Of a stretch of 64,000 nucleotides of DNA, positions 26,351-33,026 are shown piece after piece. The stretch comes from Granulibacter bethesdensis (GTDB lineage Bacteria; Pseudomonadota; Alphaproteobacteria; Acetobacterales; Acetobacteraceae): NCBI RefSeq assembly GCF_001889525.1, contig NZ_CP018192.1, positions 558,001 to 622,000 of the forward strand, in the 5' to 3' direction. Made by a program: the position numbers and the translations under genes. The stretch's first letter is position 1, and each line of letters starts with the position of its first letter. The notes under the pieces were generated by a model. That model had not been told where the DNA came from and did not search any database. It saw only the letters and a program-made list of their open reading frames with translations.

Positions 26351-26770
26351 GAAGGGCGGCTCCGTGACGTTTCGGGTGACAATCTGGCGCTCCCGCGCGG
26401 GACTGTGCAGTCCGTCCGGTATCAGCCTGCCTGATAGCCGTATCCCTGTGGGAGGGAACGGTATGCAGAACACGGCGATACCGAACCGCCATACGTCGTC
26501 CGCAACAATCGCGCATGTCTCTGTTCCGGACGGCGCAGGCTGTACTTCAACATCCCATATGTGGGAGCGCGGCCTGTCTTGCAGCAGGGGAAGGGGAGGA
26601 AAAAAGCGATTTCTGCGCTTGCAGAATGATCGCACCCGTCAGGGCTGCTCCGCCGAACTCCTGAACTGATGGACCGCCGGATCGTCCCGCATCATGGAAC
26701 TTCTGAAACACAGCCTAGCAGTCCGGTAGAGGCATTTCGCAACTATAATCGGAGACATTCCACATTTTTT

Positions 26771-26786
26771 TGCAATCACTGTGTCA
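26771..26786 (-). promoter_or_regulatory. Sigma-54-like promoter upstream of prkA (tentative)
   Basis: On the minus strand TGACAC, five bases, then TTGCA, the spacing of a -24/-12 element, about 420 bases before prkA. The second G of the -24 GG is replaced by A, which weakens the call. The rest of 26351-26850 contains no gene that I can support. Confidence 0.25.
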
Positions 26787-26850
26787 CGTCGACGCTGTGG
26801 TCTTTGGGACACGGTTTTTGGCAAGGGCGATTGTCTGTGGCGGGCCTTGC

Positions 26851-28149
26851 TCAGCCATTCTCCAGAGCCTGATCAAGATCACGGAGAATATCGTCGATAT
26901 GCTCCAGTCCGATCGACAGGCGCACATAGCCGGGGGAGACGCCGGTGGCAGCAAGAGCCGTTTCATCCAGTTGGGAATGTGTCGTCGTGGCCGGGTGAAT
27001 AGCCAGACTCCTTGCATCGCCGATATTGGCGACATGCAGGAAAAGCTTCAGCCGATCGATGAAGCGACGCCCTGCTTCCGCACCGCCTGCCAGTTCGAAT
27101 CCGACCAGCCCACCTTTGCCGCCATGCAGATATTTATCAGCCCGTGCCCGTGCGGCTCCCGTCTGATGGTTGGGGTGGATAACACGAATCACCTCCTTCC
27201 TGCTGGCCAGCCAGTCTGCGACAATGGAGGCATTGCGGCTGTGTGCGTCGATCCGCAGAGGCAGTGTTTCCACACCCTGTAGCAGCAGAAACGCATTGAA
27301 GGGGCTGATCGCCGCCCCCAGATCGCGCAACAGGGTCGTGCGGATTTTGACGATGTAGGCGACCGGGCCAAGCGCCTTGGTTGCCTCCACCCACACCGCT
27401 CCGTGATAACTGGGATCAGGCTGGTTAAGTGCGGGTTGGCGCTCTGGATAAGCGGCCCAGTCGAACTGGCCGCCATCGACGATCAGCCCCCCAATACTTG
27501 TGCCGTGACCGCCGAGATATTTGGTGGCGGAATAGACGACAATGGCTGCTCCATGCTCCAGCGGGCGGATCAGCAGCGGGGCCGCCGTATTATCGATGAT
27601 CAGGGGAATGCCAAGCGGGCGGCCCAGTGCGGCCACCTCTGCAATTGGAAAAACGTCCAGCTTTGGATTGGGCAGGCTTTCCGCATACCAGGCGCGGGTA
27701 CGGTCGTCGCTGGCTCGTACGAAAGCGGCCGGCTCGGTGGGGTCTACAAAGCGTACCTCAATACCCTGATCGCGCAGGGTATGGGCAAACAGATTCCACG
27801 TTCCTCCGTAAAGATCGGTCGAGCTGACGATATTGTCGCCTGCTCTCGCAAGGTTCTGGATTGCGTAAGCCGAGGCAGCCTGACCGGAGGCAACGGCGAG
27901 AGCCGCAGCGCCGCCTTCCAATGCGGCAATGCGCTGTTCCAGCACGTCATTGGTCGGATTGCCGAGGCGCGTATAGATATTGCCGAGCTGCCTCAGCCCG
28001 AACAGATCAGCGGCATGGGCGGTATCATCGAATTGATAGGATGTCGTCTGATAGATCGGGACGGCAACCGCACGGGTTGCCGGATCACGGCGCCAGCCCG
28101 CATGCAAGGCGAGTGTAGCCGGATGAAGGGGTTCGTCTTTTCCGTTCAT
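26851..28149 (-). CDS. metY: O-acetylhomoserine sulfhydrylase
   Basis: PLP enzyme of the Cys/Met metabolism family, 432 residues. It makes homocysteine (or methionine) from O-acetylhomoserine and sulfide (or methanethiol). Landmarks are YTRLGNPTNDVLEQRIAALEGG, ASGQAASAYAI, the substrate loop DLYGGTWNLF and the Schiff-base lysine K210 in YSATKYLGGHGTSIGG. The length and the extra internal segment fit MetY better than MetB/MetZ. The ATG lacks a good ribosome site and sits beside two small inverted repeats. Confidence 0.9.
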   Translation of the reverse strand: MNGKDEPLHPATLALHAGWRRDPATRAVAVPIYQTTSYQFDDTAHAADLFGLRQLGNIYTRLGNPTNDVLEQRIAALEGGAAALAVASGQAASAYAIQNLARAGDNIVSSTDLYGGTWNLFAHTLRDQGIEVRFVDPTEPAAFVRASDDRTRAWYAESLPNPKLDVFPIAEVAALGRPLGIPLIIDNTAAPLLIRPLEHGAAIVVYSATKYLGGHGTSIGGLIVDGGQFDWAAYPERQPALNQPDPSYHGAVWVEATKALGPVAYIVKIRTTLLRDLGAAISPFNAFLLLQGVETLPLRIDAHSRNASIVADWLASRKEVIRVIHPNHQTGAARARADKYLHGGKGGLVGFELAGGAEAGRRFIDRLKLFLHVANIGDARSLAIHPATTTHSQLDETALAATGVSPGYVRLSIGLEHIDDILRDLDQALENG

Positions 28150-28155
28150 TTTTAC

Positions 28156-28197
28156 ACCATTTTATGGTTAATATTTTATATCACCATACATCATGGT
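28156..28197 (-). promoter_or_regulatory. Paired ACCAT/ATGGT inverted repeats before metY
   Basis: Two inverted repeats with the same arms lie in AT-rich DNA upstream of metY: ACCAT-TTT-ATGGT (28156-28168) and ACCAT-ACATC-ATGGT (28183-28197). A TATAAA on the minus strand (28180-28175) stands between them and could be the -10 element. The nearer repeat lies 7 bases before the start codon. They look like operator half-sites or a small translational hairpin. I see no match to the SAM-II riboswitch consensus I remember. Confidence 0.4.
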
Positions 28198-28237
28198 TTA
28201 TTCGTTGCAATGCTTAATGGCCTCATGGGTCAAAAGA

Positions 28238-28261
28238 TTGTGTTGCGCAGGTGCAACACAA
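28238..28261. repeat. Perfect 9-bp inverted repeat in the metY-porin intergenic region
   Basis: TTGTGTTGC and GCAACACAA with a 6-base spacer. It lies between divergent metY and porin genes and may be an operator or a leader hairpin. No T-run follows. Confidence 0.4.
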
Positions 28262-28334
28262 GTCATCGGCCGGGTTATTTATTTGTGCGGTGCAGCAAAA
28301 AACAAGGTTTGGGTCACGGTCTTACATCACTTCA

Positions 28335-28350
28335 GCACAATGTGTTGTGC
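28335..28350. repeat. GCACAA-TGTG-TTGTGC hairpin upstream of the porin gene
   Basis: A perfect 6-bp stem with a 4-base loop, followed by AAAAA. It shares the TTGTG/CACAA core with the repeat at 28238-28261, which suggests a repeated protein-binding site. The intergenic region 28150-28466 otherwise holds no gene that I can support. Confidence 0.3.
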
Positions 28351-28466
28351 AAAAATGCCACAGGGATGTGATTACCGCAGAATGACCTTCTGTTAATCTT
28401 GACGATGCCTAAGCGGTATGGTCGGATCACGAAATAATAATAAACCGAAATTTGGGGGGTCCTTTA

Positions 28467-30002
28467 ATGTCGATAAAGTTCTCGACATGGCTCAAAGTGA
28501 GCACTGTTATTGCCGTTGGCGCTGGTTTCGCAGCCACCCCGGCCTTCGCGGATGATTACACCGATCTGCTGAACATTCTGCGTGCCAAGGGGAGCCTGAC
28601 CCAGAACGAGTATGGCGCCCTGATGGCCAAGCATGGCACAGGCTCCCGCGCTCTACGGGGGCGCACAACCCGCGCCGCCCAGACTGATACCGGTTCTGAT
28701 GCGCAGGCCGCTGCCGCCAGTGCTGCTGCCAGCGCTGCTGCTGCTCAGGCCGCTGCCCAGTCTGCCCAGTCCTCCCTGCAGGCAGCGAACATTATCCGCA
28801 GTAAGCCTTATGTGCCGGGTAAGGGTATCACCATCCGCGCCGGTGACATCGACCTCAACTTCTCCGGTTTCGTGAACGGCTATTATACCTACAGCGCCGG
28901 CGCAACGGGCAGCGGTAAGGTCGGTGGCGGTCTTGCAGCCCCTAATGGCGACTCCTCTGCTATCCGTGACGGCCTGCTGCCCGCAGCTCTGATCTTCAAG
29001 GCCAGCACCACTCAGGCCGGTATCGATATGTCCGCCGTGTTCGGTATTTACCCGGGCATCAACAGCTCCAATACCGGCACGATCTTCGGTGCCAATGGTG
29101 GCGGTTCCGCTTACGGCCTCAGCACAGCCGGCATCGATTTCCGCCAGGTTTATGTAACGGCAGGCAACAAGAAGTTCGGCACGGTCAAGATTGGTCGTGA
29201 TCTGGGCATCTTCGGTTCCGATGCGATCTTGAGCGATGCGACGCTGCTCGGTGTCGGTGCCGCCGGCGGCAACACCATGCCCGGCAATACCGCCCTCGGC
29301 CGTATCGGTATCGGTTATGTGTATGCCGACTGGCTGCCGCAGATCAGCTATGCCTCCCCGACTTTCGGTGGTGTGCAGGTTACTGTGGGCGCGATGTCCC
29401 CCTACTCTGTGACCAACGCTTTCAGCGGCGAACCGGGTGTAACCAAGACATCCAGCGATACGCTGATGTTCCAGGGCAAGGTCACATATGACTATGCCTT
29501 CGGTGCGCTCAATGGCCGTCTATGGAGCAGCTTCCTGGTCCAGCCGCAGCAGAAGATGCAGGGCATTGTCGGCGCCAATGCGCGTGACAGCGTGCTGTCT
29601 GCCGCAATTGATGGCGGTATCAAGGCCAATTATGGTCCGTTCGGTATGGTCGGCTACTACTACCGTGGGTCAGGCCTCGGCACGACCGGTCTGTTCTTCG
29701 ACGCGATTGCCGCCAATGGCCGCAAGCGTGACTCTGAAGGCTACTATGTGCAGGGCACCTACAGTGTGACCAAGAAGCTCCGTCTGGTCGCCAGCTATGG
29801 TCAGAGCAATCTGAACCAGGCTCCGGGTGAAGTGAACCCGGATCTGGTCCGGACCAACGAAGCCGCAATCGGTGGCGTGTATTACAGCCTGACCGACTGG
29901 ATGACACTGGTTGGCGAATATGCCTATGTGCAGGCGAAGTCGCATGGCGATACCGCCCTGCATTCCAACAACTTCACCGCCGGCACGATGCTGTTCTTCT
30001 AA
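28467..30002 (+). CDS. Outer-membrane porin
   Basis: 511 residues. A signal peptide (WLKVSTVIAVGAGFAATPAFA) is followed by a short conserved segment (DDYTDLLNILRAKGSLTQNEYGALM). An Ala/Gln-rich, probably helical or coiled stretch follows (about 70-105). A beta-barrel of alternating aromatic and polar residues (from KGITIRAGDIDLNFSGFVNGYYTYSAG) ends in the Phe-terminated GTMLFF needed for barrel insertion. The layout is that of acetic-acid-bacterial porins. The likely role is uptake of small hydrophilic solutes, and it is probably abundant. The ATG at 28467 follows a GGGGGG ribosome site. A strong terminator follows. Confidence 0.88.
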   Translation: MSIKFSTWLKVSTVIAVGAGFAATPAFADDYTDLLNILRAKGSLTQNEYGALMAKHGTGSRALRGRTTRAAQTDTGSDAQAAAASAAASAAAAQAAAQSAQSSLQAANIIRSKPYVPGKGITIRAGDIDLNFSGFVNGYYTYSAGATGSGKVGGGLAAPNGDSSAIRDGLLPAALIFKASTTQAGIDMSAVFGIYPGINSSNTGTIFGANGGGSAYGLSTAGIDFRQVYVTAGNKKFGTVKIGRDLGIFGSDAILSDATLLGVGAAGGNTMPGNTALGRIGIGYVYADWLPQISYASPTFGGVQVTVGAMSPYSVTNAFSGEPGVTKTSSDTLMFQGKVTYDYAFGALNGRLWSSFLVQPQQKMQGIVGANARDSVLSAAIDGGIKANYGPFGMVGYYYRGSGLGTTGLFFDAIAANGRKRDSEGYYVQGTYSVTKKLRLVASYGQSNLNQAPGEVNPDLVRTNEAAIGGVYYSLTDWMTLVGEYAYVQAKSHGDTALHSNNFTAGTMLFF

Positions 30003-30025
30003 TCGACAGCACTTCGGATCTACAA

Positions 30026-30059
30026 AAAAGGGGAGAAGGGGTAACGCTTCTCCCCTTTT
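30026..30059. terminator. Bidirectional terminator after the porin gene
   Basis: AAAAGGGGAGAAG pairs with CTTCTCCCCTTTT (13 bp, 8-base loop). A-run and T-run flank the stem on both sides, so it can end both the porin transcript and the convergent small gene. Confidence 0.9.
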
Positions 30060-30076
30060 CCATGTCTGGGTCAGTC

Positions 30077-30346
30077 TTATTGCGCGTTGGGCGTTTTTTC
30101 TTTCACGGCACCGGGCACATTCGTTTGAAGACCAGCTTTGTCATCTTTGGTTGTGCCGGTACCCATGGCACCATCCGATGTGTTGGATGACGTGCCGGTT
30201 TTCGCGTCAGGGCGCGCTTTATGATGTTTATGATGCATTTGTTGGTGATTGCTTTCAGTGACCGTATCCTCGGCATGCACTGACAAGGGGGCAGTGAGGC
30301 CAAGGCACAGAACGAGAGCGGTACCAAGGGTGGCAGGGCGTTTCAT
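30077..30346 (-). CDS. Small exported hydrophilic protein, 89 aa
   Basis: Signal peptide MKRPATLGTALVLCLGLTAPLSVHA with cleavage after AHA-like VHA, then about 65 hydrophilic residues. A His-rich patch (NHQQMHHKHHK) is followed by Thr/Gly/Ser-rich, low-complexity sequence. The ATG at 30346 follows an AAGGA ribosome site. The His patch could bind metal, but there is no known family. Similar small periplasmic proteins are common in Acetobacteraceae. It converges on the porin and is transcribed separately from hldE, with about 100 bases between. Confidence 0.65.
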   Translation of the reverse strand: MKRPATLGTALVLCLGLTAPLSVHAEDTVTESNHQQMHHKHHKARPDAKTGTSSNTSDGAMGTGTTKDDKAGLQTNVPGAVKEKTPNAQ

Positions 30347-30444
30347 GGGCCATTCCTTCCTGATGATCCGGCCGGGACGGTGCCGGGTTTTCATCAGGCT
30401 CAACGATCATGGCCCCGCTGCGTTCCCCCGCCAATGGGGGCGAT

Positions 30445-31902
30445 TCAAAGTGAGGTCGAGATTTTCTTCACGATTCCAGTGGTTGAACGGCCCGGTACCA
30501 GATCAATCAACTCCACTTTCCCACCCGCTGCACGGACGACATCGCCGCCGACCACCTCTTCCTCGCGATAATCAGCACCCTTGAACAGCCGGTCAGGAAG
30601 CAGAACGGAGATCAGGGAGAGGGGCGTGTCTTCCTGAAATCCGACGACGCAATCCACGCTCCTCAGCCCGGCCAAAACAGTACAGCGATCTTCAAATCCA
30701 TTAATGGGACGGGTTGGTCCCTTGAGGCGCGAAACGCTTGCATCCGTATTGACAGCGACGACAAGCCGGTCACAGCGCGTGCGGGCTTCATTCAACAGGC
30801 TGACATGGCCCGCGTGCAGGATATCAAAGCATCCATTGGTAAAGCCGACGGTCAGACCAAGCTGCTTCCATTTCTTGACCAGAGACCGCGCTTCACCAAG
30901 GCTACGGGCAGAGCCGGTGCCGCCATTGGAGATGGCGGATTCATCCAGTTCTGCACGCAGTTCATCCACATTGAGCGTGGCAGTTCCCGCCTTGCTGACC
31001 ACAACGCCTGCGGCGGCATTGGAGATTCGCATGGCACTTTCAAGGGTGAGGCCGCTTGCATGAGCCAGGGCGAGGGTGGCGATCACGGTGTCGCCAGCCC
31101 CGGAGACGTCGAATACTTCCCGCGCACGGGCAGGCACGGTGTGAATGGCGATATCATCCCGCCCATCAGAAGGGGCTTCTATCAGCATCATGCCCTTTTC
31201 GGAACGTGTCGCGAGAATCGATGCGCACCCGGCCTGCTGCATGACAATCCGGGCGGCGGCAATAACGGACGCCTCGTCATCGGCACGCTGATGGGCGGCG
31301 GCGGACAGCTCCTTGACGTTCGGTGTGATGCAGGTTGCACCGGCATAAACCGAAAAATCCAGTCTTTTGGGATCGACGAAAACCGGAATACCGGCCTGTC
31401 GAGCCAGTCCGATCGCATGCTTGATCACGGCAGGCGACAGTACGCCCTTGCCATAATCCGATAAAATGACTGCGCCACACTCTGTGATATGCGTGGCGAC
31501 CATGGTCTGGAGCAGCGTTTCTTCTGCGGGTTGGGTTGGCAGGTGGCTTTCATCATCGGTGCGAACCACCTGTTGCTGCGCGGCCAGAAAGCGGGTTTTG
31601 CAGATGGTCGGCCGATGGGGGCTTTCCACCAGTGCATTGACGATACCGGGGACACGGTCCAGATGGGTTCTCAGTGCGATGGCGGTGTCATCATGGCCGA
31701 TCAGCCCGACCAGAATGGCTGTGCCGCCCAGATCTGCAATGTTATGGGCCACATTCCCTGCGCCGCCGAGCATGGAATGGGTGCTGGTGATACGCAGAAC
31801 CGGCACAGGCGCTTCCGGGGAGATGCGTTCCACGCTGCCATGCATGAATCTGTCCAGCATGACATCACCGATACAAAGGACGCGCGTGCTCGAAAAATCC
31901 AT
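30445..31902 (-). CDS. hldE: Bifunctional heptose-7-phosphate kinase / heptose-1-phosphate adenylyltransferase
   Basis: A 485-residue fusion that makes ADP-D-glycero-beta-D-manno-heptose for the LPS core. The N-terminal ribokinase-type domain (1-320) has MLGGAGNVAHNIADLGG and DVSGAGDTVIATLALA. The C-terminal cytidylyltransferase-type domain (about 345-485) has GFTNGCFDILHAGHVSLL and LFKGADYREEEVVGG. The ATG at 31902 fits the family N-terminus. The upstream open frame runs through two large hairpins and is rejected. A terminator-like hairpin ends 26 bases before the start, so the gene needs its own promoter or readthrough. Confidence 0.94.
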   Translation of the reverse strand: MDFSSTRVLCIGDVMLDRFMHGSVERISPEAPVPVLRITSTHSMLGGAGNVAHNIADLGGTAILVGLIGHDDTAIALRTHLDRVPGIVNALVESPHRPTICKTRFLAAQQQVVRTDDESHLPTQPAEETLLQTMVATHITECGAVILSDYGKGVLSPAVIKHAIGLARQAGIPVFVDPKRLDFSVYAGATCITPNVKELSAAAHQRADDEASVIAAARIVMQQAGCASILATRSEKGMMLIEAPSDGRDDIAIHTVPARAREVFDVSGAGDTVIATLALAHASGLTLESAMRISNAAAGVVVSKAGTATLNVDELRAELDESAISNGGTGSARSLGEARSLVKKWKQLGLTVGFTNGCFDILHAGHVSLLNEARTRCDRLVVAVNTDASVSRLKGPTRPINGFEDRCTVLAGLRSVDCVVGFQEDTPLSLISVLLPDRLFKGADYREEEVVGGDVVRAAGGKVELIDLVPGRSTTGIVKKISTSL

Positions 31903-31927
31903 AAAAATTCCGCTCGTATGAAAAACC

Positions 31928-31962
31928 GTTTTCTCTCTGGCCGGCCCGGCCAGAGAGAAAAC
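31928..31962 (-). terminator. Terminator-like hairpin just before hldE
   Basis: GTTTTCTCTCTGGCC pairs perfectly with GGCCAGAGAGAAAAC (15 bp, 5-base loop). On the minus strand it is followed by GGTTTTTC. It stands between the pcm terminator and the hldE start codon and could be a second terminator or an attenuator. Confidence 0.65.
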
Positions 31963-31965
31963 GAA

Positions 31966-32007
31966 GAGAAAGCGGCCCGCCTGAAAAATCAAGCGGGCCG
32001 CTTTCTC
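31966..32007 (-). terminator. Hairpin terminator of the hydrolase-SpeE-like-pcm operon
   Basis: GAGAAAGCGGCCCGC pairs perfectly with GCGGGCCGCTTTCTC (15 bp, 12-base loop) 45 bases after the pcm stop, followed on the minus strand by TTCGTTTTC. Three bases separate it from the next hairpin. Confidence 0.75.
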
Positions 32008-32052
32008 ATAAGGCACAAAAGTGTGCGTGGGGCTGCAAATATCCGCCGTTCT

Positions 32053-33021
32053 TTATTCGACGTGAGAACCATTCGCTGGCATTGCTGCGGGAGGTGCCGT
32101 CGGAGTGGCTTTCTCCATATGGGTATTATCGGAGCCCGGGCGGGGTGTTTTCATCATCGCGCCGGTCATCGGGATAAAGAACACACCGACATCGCGCCGG
32201 GAATGGACTTTGCCCTCGGCATCCTTGGTGTAGATGTAGAGAATCTGCCCGCGCTTGAAGGGCTGCCCGATGGGAATGATCATCCGGCCATTGGGCTTCA
32301 ACTGCTTCAGCAGATCCGGCGGAGCATATTGGGCGGCACAGGTGACGATGATGACATCGAATCCTCCCTCAACCTCTGGCCAACCGAAATAGCCATCACC
32401 GACCCGGCTGGAGATATTGTCATAGCCCAGCGGCGTGAAGATTTTCCCGACCGCCTTACCCAGCGGCTCGATAATTTCGATCGAATAGCTGTGTTTGACA
32501 ATACGGGAGAGAAGTGAGCTCTGGAACCCGCTGCCTGTGCCGATTTCGAGCGTCACATGCTCTGGTTTCACCTCGCAGACCTGAGACATATAGGCCTGCC
32601 CCAGATAGTCGGACAGCGCCGATCCGTAGCCGAGCGCCCAGGGCTTCGGATCGGCCTCATAAGCCGCGCTTGGTGTCGGGGTATGGGTGTCATAGTGATA
32701 GTGGTAATACTCGCGCGGTAACTGGCGGAAAGCTTCCATAACCGCCGGATCGGCATGGCCGAGCCTTTCCTTCAGATAGGATTCAATCCGTTGCAGGGCC
32801 GCAGGTTTACGGGCCTGAATGGCATCGAACGTTTTCTGATCGATCTTGCAGGGACGGCCGGATTCGGCCATCGCCTTTTCAAACCGTTCGAGTGTCCATG
32901 GCTGGGCTGCGGCGGCATCGGCTGCATGGGCCTGCGCGAACAGGCGCGGCCTTTTACTGGAGAAGGGCAGAGCAGCACCGGCGGCGGCTCCTGCAACGAT
33001 CAGGGAGCGGCGGGAAAACAT
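32053..33021 (-). CDS. Exported protein-L-isoaspartate O-methyltransferase-like protein
   Basis: 322 residues. The N-terminus is a twin-arginine-type signal (FSRRSLIVAGAAAGAALPF, then a cut site near FAQAHA). The rest is a PCMT domain with SAM motif I (LEIGTGSGFQSSLLS), IEIIEPLGKAVGK, VGDGYFGWPE and PNGRMIIPIGQPF. PCMT methylates isoaspartyl residues in damaged proteins and is normally cytosolic. Export would need SAM in the periplasm, so this is odd. The C-terminus has a Pro/Ala-rich tail. It lies 5 bases after the membrane SpeE-like gene, third in its operon. Confidence 0.8.
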   Translation of the reverse strand: MFSRRSLIVAGAAAGAALPFSSKRPRLFAQAHAADAAAAQPWTLERFEKAMAESGRPCKIDQKTFDAIQARKPAALQRIESYLKERLGHADPAVMEAFRQLPREYYHYHYDTHTPTPSAAYEADPKPWALGYGSALSDYLGQAYMSQVCEVKPEHVTLEIGTGSGFQSSLLSRIVKHSYSIEIIEPLGKAVGKIFTPLGYDNISSRVGDGYFGWPEVEGGFDVIIVTCAAQYAPPDLLKQLKPNGRMIIPIGQPFKRGQILYIYTKDAEGKVHSRRDVGVFFIPMTGAMMKTPRPGSDNTHMEKATPTAPPAAMPANGSHVE

Positions 33022-33026
33022 ACGGG

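Noticed and set aside
26351-26635. 95-residue extension of PrkA, and short ORFs in 26310-26824
   Set aside because: The PrkA family starts at MSLLDDLFSK. The remaining frames show no family features or ribosome sites.
28150-28260. SAM riboswitch before metY
   Set aside because: I looked for the SAM-II pseudoknot and SAM-I core and could not match their conserved bases. Only small inverted repeats are present.
31902-32016. N-terminal extension of hldE by 38 residues
   Set aside because: The extension runs through two perfect hairpin terminators and has no family similarity. The ATG at 31902 matches known HldE starts.
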